Shown: positions 21,118 to 27,911 of the stretch, piece by piece | Position numbering within the stretch: the first letter of the stretch is position 1 | Layout: each line of letters opens with the position of its first letter | Assembly (NCBI GenBank): GCA_964347945.1 | Contig: CAYGAW010000010.1 | Coordinates: 1-27,911, forward strand | Direction: 5' to 3' | Origin: CAYGAW01 sp964347945 | GTDB lineage: Bacteria; Chloroflexota; Anaerolineae; UBA7937; B3-Chlor | DNA length: 27,911 nucleotides | Position numbers and translations under genes: made by a program | The notes under the pieces: model-generated | The model's input: only the letters and a program-made list of their open reading frames with translations | What the model was told of the DNA's origin: nothing | Databases searched by the model: none

Positions 21118-22770
21118 TCACTCCTCAGCCACCTGGCTCACCATTACCCGGCGCGTCTTGACGTACCACTGAGCGATGCTTCGAAAGCGATCGCTGGCAT
21201 CCATCATGAGACTAAGTTGTACGCCTTTGACCATATCGTCGACGGCGTAGTTGTACACGGGGTAGTACAGCAACAGCGATGGCACCTCTCGGGCGAACAG
21301 GTCCTGAAAGTCCCGGTAAAGCTCCGCCCTTTCGTCCTGGTCGGTGGTCTGGCGTCCCCGTTCCAGCAATTGGTCGATGTCCACATTGTTGAGTCCGGCG
21401 TAGTTCTGCCCGTCACCATCTATCTGGATGGAATGCCACATCAGGTACGGATCCGGGTCTGTGGGCAAGTTGCCCCAACTATAGAGCAACGCATCGAAAT
21501 TGCGGGGCCGCAACGCCTCGTTCACGACCCACGAACTGTCTTCCACGATCGGCACGACCTTGACACCGACCTCCCAGAGTTGGCGCGCCACCTCCTCGAT
21601 CATCTGACGCCGTACTGGATCCTTGTTGGTAAGGAGGGTGAACTCCAGTCTCATACCCTCCTTCTCCCGCACCCCATCACGATCATCGTCCACCCAACCA
21701 GCGTCCGCAAGAAGTTCCTCGGCCTTGTCAGGGTCGTACTCGTACGCAAGTACGTCCTGGTTGTACGCCCAGGACCCCGGCATGATCGGGCTATGGGCCA
21801 CCACACCTTGCCCATCCAGTATCTGGTCTATGATCCGCTGTCGATCGATACCCCAGAGAAGTGCTTGACGCACCTCCTGCTCCTCGAAGATAGGCAGATC
21901 AAGATTGAGGAAGATCAGGACGTATCCCGACAGCCGGGCCGAGTACAGATTTAGATACTCCTCCCTGCGAACGCGCGGCAGGTCTTCAGGTAGCACCTCA
22001 CTTATGCCCTGTACGTCACCCTGCTGATAAGCGGCGAAGACGCTCTGATAGTCGGGGTAGAACTTGAACTCTATCTTTGACAGGAGGGGTTTCTCTCCCC
22101 AGAAGTCAGGGTTGGCCTCCAAGACCAGGTACTCGCCGCTCACCTCTCCGATCTCGAACGCGCCAGTGCCCACGGGGCGGACGCTGAACTGGTCATGTGG
22201 CAGTTCGCTGGCGGGGATGTCAGCAAGCAGATGTAGTGGCAGAATCCCGACGGTGGTGAAGTCCAAGAATGTGGCCAAAGGAGCCTGCAAGGTGAAGCTG
22301 ACGGTGTAGTCATTGATCTTCTCTGCCATGACCGTTCGCCACAGTTTCGCCAACTCGGCCGAGCCCTGATAGTCCTGATGCTGCATTGCTTCCACGGTGA
22401 AGAGCACGTCATCAGCAGTGAACGGTTCGCGGTCGTGCCACACCACATCGCGTCGGAGATAGAAGGTGTAGACAAGCCCATCGTCGGAGACGTCCCAATC
22501 CCTGGCCAAGGAGGGCACTATGTCCCCTCGCTCGTTGATATCGGTCAAGCCAGAGAATATGAGGGAAACCAGATCGTTGTCCACTTGGTTGTACTGGCAG
22601 AGAATGGGGTTGATGTAGCTTGGACGTCCAGCGAGACCTTCCACGTAGGTACCGCCTTCATCCGGAATAATCACGGTCGTGGTGGTAAGGGCGATGTAGC
22701 CCAAGAGCACCACGACCAGAATCACTCCCAAAACGGCGACAATGGCCTGCCAGCGAATATATCCTGTCAA
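21118..22770 (-). CDS. ABC transporter substrate-binding protein, family 5 (peptide/nickel type)
   Basis: A 550-residue protein anchored by one N-terminal transmembrane segment (residues about 9-30), with no lipobox Cys. The SBP_bac_5 pattern is clear: GTYVEGLAGRPSYINPILCQ, LARDWDVSDDGLVYTFYLRR, VWHDREPFTADDVLFTVEAM, PVGTGAFEIGEV, and a C-terminal lobe with VRQALLWGIDRQRIIDQIL, YDPDKAEELLADAGWVDDDR and DALLYSWGNLPTDPDPYLMW. It would capture a peptide or similar solute outside the membrane. No permease or ATPase genes adjoin it, so it is an orphan. The TTG start at 22770 is uncertain because AAAGGAGA lies rather far upstream (13 bases). It follows secG by 57 bases. Confidence 0.93.
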   Translation of the reverse strand: MTGYIRWQAIVAVLGVILVVVLLGYIALTTTTVIIPDEGGTYVEGLAGRPSYINPILCQYNQVDNDLVSLIFSGLTDINERGDIVPSLARDWDVSDDGLVYTFYLRRDVVWHDREPFTADDVLFTVEAMQHQDYQGSAELAKLWRTVMAEKINDYTVSFTLQAPLATFLDFTTVGILPLHLLADIPASELPHDQFSVRPVGTGAFEIGEVSGEYLVLEANPDFWGEKPLLSKIEFKFYPDYQSVFAAYQQGDVQGISEVLPEDLPRVRREEYLNLYSARLSGYVLIFLNLDLPIFEEQEVRQALLWGIDRQRIIDQILDGQGVVAHSPIMPGSWAYNQDVLAYEYDPDKAEELLADAGWVDDDRDGVREKEGMRLEFTLLTNKDPVRRQMIEEVARQLWEVGVKVVPIVEDSSWVVNEALRPRNFDALLYSWGNLPTDPDPYLMWHSIQIDGDGQNYAGLNNVDIDQLLERGRQTTDQDERAELYRDFQDLFAREVPSLLLYYPVYNYAVDDMVKGVQLSLMMDASDRFRSIAQWYVKTRRVMVSQVAEE

Positions 22771-22827
22771 AGGTGGAAAACGTCTCCTTTCGCGGACATG
22801 TCCTCCGGGCTGCTGGCTCCCGGGGGA

Positions 22828-23052
22828 TTAGCCTTGTAGAAGCACTGCGGCCATGGAGAAAAGGAAGAAAAGAACCACCAGCACAATGGTGAGGTTGAAC
22901 AGAGTCCTCTCCGCACCACGACGGGTCTTGTAGATGCCGCTGTCACGACCTCCGAAGATGCCCCCCAGACCCTGTCCCTTGACCTGGAGAAGAATGGCTG
23001 CGATCAGACAGGCAGAAATGATGAGCTGCACAATCTGCAGGTAAACGATCAC
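22828..23052 (-). CDS. secG: Preprotein translocase subunit SecG
   Basis: A 74-residue SecG with two transmembrane helices (residues about 3-23 and 51-72) around the conserved cytoplasmic loop LLQVKGQGLGGIFGGRDSG. SecG assists SecYE-dependent protein export. The GTG at 23052 is chosen because GGGAGGT lies six bases upstream. A TTG at 23073 would fall too close to the -10 box (23076-23081), upstream of the likely transcription start. It is co-transcribed with the substrate-binding protein gene downstream. Confidence 0.93.
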   Translation of the reverse strand: MIVYLQIVQLIISACLIAAILLQVKGQGLGGIFGGRDSGIYKTRRGAERTLFNLTIVLVVLFFLFSMAAVLLQG

Positions 23053-23075
23053 GTCGATACCTCCCAACTGCAACC

Positions 23076-23105
23076 ATTATAACATCCCGCTCCGGCCATT
23101 GTCAA
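23076..23105 (-). promoter_or_regulatory. Strong promoter of secG
   Basis: On the minus strand a perfect TTGACA (23100-23105), an 18-base spacer and a perfect TATAAT (23076-23081). It is divergent from the lepA promoter. Confidence 0.8.
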
Positions 23106-23141
23106 GCGGTCAAGGTCGTTTCGCTTCGGCCCATAATCAAG

Positions 23142-23147
23142 TATAAT
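23142..23147 (+). promoter_or_regulatory. -10 box of the lepA promoter
   Basis: A perfect TATAAT on the plus strand, 59 bases before the lepA ATG. The -35 region (TTTCGC at 17-base spacing) is weak. Confidence 0.5.
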
Positions 23148-23206
23148 CGAAAGAAATGGAAGAAGCGATCACGAAGCTGTCTCGCAAAGCCTAGGGTCAC
23201 TCAAGA

Positions 23207-25009
23207 ATGGATCAAGATCGCATTCGGAATTTCAGCATTATCGCTCACATAGATCATGGCAAATCCACCCTGGCGGACCGCCTCTTGGAGTACACTGGCA
23301 CGATTTCTCCTCGTGAGATGGCGGACCAGGTGCTCGATCAGATGGACCTGGAACGGGAAAAGGGGGTGACCATCAAGGCCTCTGCGGTGCGCATGCTGTA
23401 CCAGGCCGACGATGGCAGAGAGTACGAACTCAACCTCATCGACACCCCTGGTCACGTGGATTTCACTTATGAGGTCTCCCGCGCTTTGGCGGCGTGCGAG
23501 GGAGCTGTACTGGTCGTCGATGCGTCGCAGGGCGTAGAAGCACAGACCCTCGCCAACTTGTACCTGGCCCTGGATAACGGACTATCAATCATCCCTGTGG
23601 CCAACAAGATCGATTTGCAGAGAGCCCGCCCCGATGAAGTCGCCCGCGAGATGGAGGATGTGCTCGGCATCCCCGCCGAGGAAGTGCTGCACACTTCCGC
23701 CCGCGAAGGTATCGGCACGAAGGAGGTCCTGGAAGCCATCGTCAATCTCCTTCCTCCGCCGCAGGGAGACGCACAGGGTCCGTTGCGCGCGCTGATCTTC
23801 GATTCCCACTACGACCCCTACAAAGGAGTGGTAGCCTACATACGCGTCGTGGACGGCAGGCTAACCGGGCGAGAGAAGCTGAAGCTGATGTCGAACGAGA
23901 GGGCGTTCGAACCTCTGGAAATCGGCATCTTCACCCCTCAGATGGCCCCTGTCGATGAACTTGTCACTGCCGAGGTGGGCTACGTGGCCACCGGCCTGAA
24001 AAACGTTCGCGACTGCCGGGTGGGTGACACCATCACCACGGCCGCCCAACCTGCCCGAGACCCTCTGCCCGGCTATCGACCCATCAAGCCCATGGTCTTC
24101 GCTGGGCTGTATCCAGTGGACGCCGAGGACTATCATCTTCTCAAAGATGCCCTCGACAAGCTACATCTGAACGATGCCTCCCTCGTGTACGAGCCGGAGG
24201 ATTCGCAGGCTCTTGGATTTGGCTTCCGCTGCGGCTTTCTGGGACTCTTTCACATGGAAATCATCCAGGAAAGGCTGGAGAGGGAGTATGATCTGGAGTT
24301 GTTGGCCACAGCACCCAGTGTGGAATATCACGTGCTGACCAACCAGGGTGAGGTGGTCAAGGTCGACCGACCCGCGGACTTGCCACCATCCGTGGACATC
24401 GAGGAGATCGAAGAGCCTTGGGTGAAACTCAGTATCTTCAGTCCGGACGACTACATAGGCCCCATCATGGACCTCGTGCTCTCCCGCCGAGGGGAGTATG
24501 AGGCCACCGAATACGTTGACCCCCAGCGGGTTCTGCTCACGTATCGGATGCCCCTGGGAGAGTTGATCGTCGAGTTCTACGATCGGTTGAAGTCGCGCAC
24601 ACGAGGCTACGCCTCCCTCGACTACCAGTTCGTCGGCTACCGTCCCGGTGACCTGGTGAGACTCGATGTCCTGGTCAATCGCCAGCCCGTGGATGCGCTA
24701 TCCCTCATCGTGCACAGAGACCAGGCCTATGCTAAGGGCAGCACGTTGGTCAAGAGACTCAAGGAGGTCATCCCCCGCCAGTTGTTCCCCGTACCTATTC
24801 AGGCAGGGATAGGCAGCCAAATCATCGCCCGAGAGACGGTAAAAGCGCTGCGCAAGAACGTGCTATCCAAGTGTTACGGCGGTGACGTGACTCGCAAGCG
24901 GAAGCTCCTGGAGAGGCAGAAGGAAGGCAGAAAGAGGATGAAGAGAATAGGCCAGGTGAACATCCCCCAGGAGGCGTTCATGGCCGTGCTGAAGCTCTCC
25001 GAGGAGTGA
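23207..25009 (+). CDS. lepA: Elongation factor 4 (LepA), ribosome-associated GTPase
   Basis: A 600-residue protein, the usual LepA length. It starts MDQDRIRNFSIIAHIDHGKS with the P-loop at about 13-20, followed by switch I around LERKGVT-like LEREKGVTIKASAV, D79-T-P-G-H83 and N133-K-I-D136. Beta-barrel and EF-G-like domains follow (FGFRCGFLGLFHMEIIQERL), then the LepA-specific C-terminal domain ending RKRKLLERQKEGRKRMKRIG and VNIPQEAFMAVLKL. EF-4 binds the ribosome and influences translation initiation and elongation under stress. The ATG at 23207 has only a weak AGGG site. It is the first gene of a plus-strand cluster with the metallophosphatase and MFS genes. Confidence 0.98.
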   Translation: MDQDRIRNFSIIAHIDHGKSTLADRLLEYTGTISPREMADQVLDQMDLEREKGVTIKASAVRMLYQADDGREYELNLIDTPGHVDFTYEVSRALAACEGAVLVVDASQGVEAQTLANLYLALDNGLSIIPVANKIDLQRARPDEVAREMEDVLGIPAEEVLHTSAREGIGTKEVLEAIVNLLPPPQGDAQGPLRALIFDSHYDPYKGVVAYIRVVDGRLTGREKLKLMSNERAFEPLEIGIFTPQMAPVDELVTAEVGYVATGLKNVRDCRVGDTITTAAQPARDPLPGYRPIKPMVFAGLYPVDAEDYHLLKDALDKLHLNDASLVYEPEDSQALGFGFRCGFLGLFHMEIIQERLEREYDLELLATAPSVEYHVLTNQGEVVKVDRPADLPPSVDIEEIEEPWVKLSIFSPDDYIGPIMDLVLSRRGEYEATEYVDPQRVLLTYRMPLGELIVEFYDRLKSRTRGYASLDYQFVGYRPGDLVRLDVLVNRQPVDALSLIVHRDQAYAKGSTLVKRLKEVIPRQLFPVPIQAGIGSQIIARETVKALRKNVLSKCYGGDVTRKRKLLERQKEGRKRMKRIGQVNIPQEAFMAVLKLSEE

Positions 25010-25028
25010 GGCGACAGAGTGGCTGAGC

Positions 25029-26462
25029 ATGCCGTCAGATAGCACCTCACTGACCATTCTCCACACCAACGATCTCCACGCACGCCTCGAGCAACTCCCC
25101 TTCATCAGCGCCATGGTCAAGCGGATCCGCGCCGAGGTAGCGAGCCAAGGCGGTCATACGCTGCTCTGGGATGCAGGCGACGCCGAGGATCGTGTCCTGC
25201 TGGAGAGCGATGTGACCAAGGGTGCTGCCGTCGTCGCTATCATGAATGCCGTGGGCTACGACGCCATGGCTGCTGGCAATACGGCAGTCGTGACGTACGG
25301 GCCGGAAAACCTGACCCGCCTGGCAGAGGTGTCCAGGTTCCCCATTATGGCCTCCAATCTCTCGTGGTCCGAGACGGGACAGCTCGTAGAAGGAGCGGTG
25401 CCCTATCAGCTATTCGAACTTGGGCAAGTCAAGCTGGGAGTGATCGGCCTCACGGTCCCCTCCAACGCCTTTACCGTCTTCGGCGCGCGCAGCCACGAGG
25501 CAGCACCCATCGTCAGAGAGTTGGCGGGGCATCTGCGGGAGCAAGGAGCCAGCATCATCGCCGTGCTGTCTCATCTGGGTCTCGAGCAGGACCAGGCCTT
25601 GGCCAGGGGCGTCGATGGTCTCCACCTCATCATCGGGGGACACACCCACGACGCACTGGAAGAGCCTTTGATGGTGAACGAGACCCTGATCGCTCACGCT
25701 GGGGCCTACGGTCATCACTTGGGCCGCATCGATCTGGAGGTGGACCATTCCACTGACCGTATCGTGAGAAGGGAAGCTCGCTTGATGCCCGTCGCTACGT
25801 CGGAGGCTGATGCTCAGGTCGTTGAAGCCATCGAAGAGCAGGTGCAGCGAGTGCAGGGACTGCTCGCTCGGCCGGTGGGCCAGACGGCCTCCTTTCTCGA
25901 CCTCAACTACTTCCAGGAGTGTGCACTGGGCAATTTCCTGGCCGACGTCCTGCGGGAGAGGACGGAAACAGATCTGGCCTTTGTTGTGACCGGCGCGCTC
26001 GACGAGGCCATCATGGCAGGCATGGTGACCTTTGGGGATCTCTGCCGGGCCTCGTCTTCGACCGCCAATGCTGGCCGAGCCGAATTGACGGGCGGAGAGA
26101 TACTGAGTGCCCTGAACTACGGCCTCCGACCGGAGGTGATGCAGGAACGCCCGCCGTCCTTGAGGGGTAATCCCCAGGGCGTCCTGCAGGTCTCGGGCCT
26201 CAAGGTGACCTACGACCCGTATGGCGACCCTCACCAGCAGGTGATAGAGGTGCTGGTCGGAACAGAGCCTCTCGATTTGGACCGGCGTTACTCGGTCGCG
26301 GCCACCGATTGGGAGCTAGGAGAACTGACCGAATACACACACCTGGACCAGAGGGATGTAGCCTACGACGTGCCCACGATCCTGCGCGAGGCGATGGAGG
26401 AGTATCTGCTGGAGCACTCCCCTTTGTCCGTCACGGTGGAGGGGAGAATCCAGCCCCCATGA
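25029..26462 (+). CDS. Metallophosphatase of the 5'-nucleotidase (UshA) family with altered GNH motif
   Basis: A 477-residue protein with ATG at 25029, 19 bases after lepA. The N-terminal metallophosphoesterase domain has D15-L-H17 (HTNDLHARL), D48-A-G-D51, N110 (MASN), H182 (VLSHLG) and G204-H-T-H207. The canonical GNH(E/D) is G83-N-T85-A here, so the catalytic His is missing. Residues about 290-477 match the 5'-nucleotidase C-terminal substrate domain (ECALGNFLADVLRERTETDL, GGEILSALNYG). There is no signal peptide, so it would be cytoplasmic, unlike periplasmic UshA. Activity may be reduced or altered. The stop overlaps the MFS start, showing an operon. Confidence 0.9.
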   Translation: MPSDSTSLTILHTNDLHARLEQLPFISAMVKRIRAEVASQGGHTLLWDAGDAEDRVLLESDVTKGAAVVAIMNAVGYDAMAAGNTAVVTYGPENLTRLAEVSRFPIMASNLSWSETGQLVEGAVPYQLFELGQVKLGVIGLTVPSNAFTVFGARSHEAAPIVRELAGHLREQGASIIAVLSHLGLEQDQALARGVDGLHLIIGGHTHDALEEPLMVNETLIAHAGAYGHHLGRIDLEVDHSTDRIVRREARLMPVATSEADAQVVEAIEEQVQRVQGLLARPVGQTASFLDLNYFQECALGNFLADVLRERTETDLAFVVTGALDEAIMAGMVTFGDLCRASSSTANAGRAELTGGEILSALNYGLRPEVMQERPPSLRGNPQGVLQVSGLKVTYDPYGDPHQQVIEVLVGTEPLDLDRRYSVAATDWELGELTEYTHLDQRDVAYDVPTILREAMEEYLLEHSPLSVTVEGRIQPP

Positions 26463-27637
26463 GATACAAGACGCTCCCAGGTGGCTACCCCCTGACCTTC
26501 TACCTGGCTTTCCTCGCCAATGTCCTCTTCTTCTCCAGCATGCATCTGCTGATCACTCCGTTGCCCCTGTACGTCGAGGAGATAGGAGGCGGAGATGCTG
26601 AGGTGGGCCTGGCCACGACCACCTTCGCCCTCGCTGCCATCGCGGCCCGTCCCCTGATGGGGCGGTTAGCTGACACCTGGGGTCGCAAGCCAATCTTGCT
26701 CATCGGCGCCGGCGCGTTCGCCCTCGCCCCTCTCTCCTACATGTTGGCCCGCTCGGTGCCGGCGCTGCTTGCGGCGCGCACGCTTCACGGTGCCGGTATC
26801 GCCGCTTTCACAACCGCCTACTTCGCCCTGGTCGCCGATGTGACGCCCCGGGCCCGTTGGGGAGAGGCAATAGGAGTGGCAGGTATCGCTCCCTCGATCT
26901 CTCTGATCCTTGCGTCACCGCTGGGGACTGGGCTCATCCAACGTACAAGCTTCCCCATCGTCTTCCTTGGCGCTGCCCTGGCCGCCCTCCTGAGCTTTTT
27001 CATCGCCCTTCTGATCCAAGAACCGGAGAGGCAGAACACCGCCTATGAGACTACTAATCCGAGGATCCCTGGCCTGCTAGATGTGGCAAGACTGCGAGGT
27101 GTGTTTGCACCATCCCTGGCCACCGTGACCCTGGGGCTGAGCTACGGAGCAGTCTTTACTTTCTTGCCCCTCTTTGGACGCGATCGGAGCCTGGGAAATG
27201 TCGGTTTCTTCTTCTCCGCTTCGGGCATCACGATCATGCTGTCCCGCTCCGTTGCAGGCCGTCTGTCCGACAAGGTGGGGAGAGTAGCGATCATACTGCC
27301 CATGTTCTTCGTGCTGGCGATCAGCACCGCAGGTCTCAATTGGACCTACGGTCTCGCCGTGCTCATCGTGATGGCCATCATCTATGGGATAGGCTTCGGA
27401 GGTACTCGCGCGGGCCTCGACGCGATGGTGGTCGACAGCGCTCCGGGCAGAGCAAGGGGAACAGCTCTGGGGCTGCTCTACCTGTGCCTCGATAGCGGCG
27501 TCGCCATCGGCGGCATGGCGATGGGAGTCCTGGCTGACCTGGCGGGGTACGGTGAAATCTACCTGCTGCTGGCTGCTGTGTGCGTCCTGACCGCCGTTTT
27601 GTTTGGGCTGGCAATGCGGAACCACGAGGCTAAGTAG
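26459..27637 (+). CDS. Major facilitator superfamily transporter
   Basis: A 392-residue membrane protein of about 12 helices. The ATG at 26459 overlaps the stop of the preceding gene as ATGA; upstream in-frame codons lie inside that gene and are not used. The MFS motif A between helices 2 and 3 is G68-RLADTWGRKP, and a related GRLSDKVGR occurs in the second half. It resembles drug or sugar efflux permeases of the DHA1/YfcJ type, but the substrate cannot be assigned. Its 3' end overlaps the convergent glycosyltransferase gene by eight bases, so the two transcripts collide or share a terminator region. Confidence 0.92.
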   Translation: MRYKTLPGGYPLTFYLAFLANVLFFSSMHLLITPLPLYVEEIGGGDAEVGLATTTFALAAIAARPLMGRLADTWGRKPILLIGAGAFALAPLSYMLARSVPALLAARTLHGAGIAAFTTAYFALVADVTPRARWGEAIGVAGIAPSISLILASPLGTGLIQRTSFPIVFLGAALAALLSFFIALLIQEPERQNTAYETTNPRIPGLLDVARLRGVFAPSLATVTLGLSYGAVFTFLPLFGRDRSLGNVGFFFSASGITIMLSRSVAGRLSDKVGRVAIILPMFFVLAISTAGLNWTYGLAVLIVMAIIYGIGFGGTRAGLDAMVVDSAPGRARGTALGLLYLCLDSGVAIGGMAMGVLADLAGYGEIYLLLAAVCVLTAVLFGLAMRNHEAK

Positions 27638-27911
27638 GCAGGTTCCCAGCGCGGCCGCTCCCCACCTCTTTCAGGACCCTGAGCACCTCCGCCGCCGTCG
27701 TCCTCCAATCGAAGTGCCGCAAACGCTCATAACCCCGGTTGACGAGCTTATCCCTGAGCTTGCGGTCGCTGAGTACTTGGGAGATGCCGTCCGCGATCTG
27801 GTCAACATCGAGAGGATCGACCAGCACCGCCGCCTCGCCGGCCACCTCCGACAAGGAGGAACCACGCGAGGTGACCACCGGGGTCCCGTGCCCGGCGGCC
27901 TCCAGGATGGG
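27630..27911 (-). CDS. Glycosyltransferase family 4-like, C-terminal part (5' end outside window)
   Basis: The last 93 residues of a GT-B enzyme. The frame is open to the right edge and reads PILEAAGHGTPVVTSRGSSL, then SEVAGEAAVLVDPLDVDQIA, the nucleotide-sugar binding end of GT4 enzymes, followed by the closing helices LRDKLVNRGYERLRHFDWRT. The E-A-A-x-x-x-G-x-P-V-V segment includes the donor-binding motif. The acceptor and exact donor are unknown. It is convergent with the MFS gene and overlaps it by eight bases. Confidence 0.9.
   Translation of the reverse strand, partial: PILEAAGHGTPVVTSRGSSLSEVAGEAAVLVDPLDVDQIADGISQVLSDRKLRDKLVNRGYERLRHFDWRTTAAEVLRVLKEVGSGRAGNLPT

Noticed and set aside
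21025..21954. Plus-strand open frame of 309 codons
   Set aside because: It is antisense to the tRNA and the substrate-binding protein gene and resembles no protein family.
25410..26234. Minus-strand open frame of 274 codons
   Set aside because: It is antisense to the metallophosphatase gene; a GC-rich shadow frame.

Overview
The window is a chromosomal segment of a moderately GC-rich bacterium. The combination of MglA-like GTPases, many roadblock/LC7 proteins, DUF4388 (PATAN) proteins, an orphan family-5 substrate-binding protein beside secG and frequent GTG/TTG starts suggests a Chloroflexota genome, probably environmental. No 16S or other decisive marker is present, so this placement is inference. 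Almost everything from 1 to 23.05 kb is on the minus strand. lepA and the two genes after it are on the plus strand.

Region 1 (1-5.06 kb) and region 2 (7.08-12.52 kb) are two minus-strand operons of one signalling type. Operon A runs from an MglA-like GTPase through DUF4388, PilZ, four LC7 proteins and a V4R-domain protein to a further LC7 protein cut by the window edge. Operon B runs REC-DUF4388-LC7 fusion, tandem DUF4388-like protein, LC7, DUF4388-winged helix, HAMP membrane sensor, LC7, MglA-like GTPase. Together they hold two small GTPases, eight LC7 domains, at least three DUF4388 domains and candidate inputs (REC, PilZ for c-di-GMP, V4R for a small ligand, a HAMP sensor), but no histidine kinase and no methyl-accepting output domain. 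Each operon has a good sigma-70-like promoter roughly 0.7-0.8 kb upstream, implying long leaders. Operon B lies between two complementary decayed halves of an ABC-transporter ATPase (N-terminal half at 13.6-13.8 kb, C-terminal half at 6.2-6.8 kb, the latter followed by a truncated ABC-2 permease).

Region 3 (14.19-19.39 kb) is a five-gene minus-strand operon: PqqD-radical SAM-SPASM protein, class I methyltransferase, a two-domain protein disulfide oxidoreductase (PDO), a GT2 glycosyltransferase and a WcaJ-type sugar-1-phosphate transferase. The PDO is the main discovery. Its reading frame is interrupted by one UGA exactly where the first Cys of the C-terminal CPYC motif is expected. A small hairpin with a GGUC apical loop starts shortly after the UGA, at a spacing close to that of the E. 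coli fdhF SECIS. The best reading is a 226-residue selenoprotein with a U-P-Y-C active site, which plain ORF calling would split into two genes.

Region 4 (19.4-23.1 kb) holds a decayed stretch, a SIMPL-domain protein, a tRNA-Leu(CAG) with its own promoter and terminator, an orphan family-5 substrate-binding protein and secG. Region 5 (23.1-27.9 kb) has lepA, a metallophosphatase of the 5'-nucleotidase family with an altered GNH motif, an MFS transporter, and a convergent glycosyltransferase truncated by the window end. I saw no CRISPR array, rRNA, insertion sequence or integrase.
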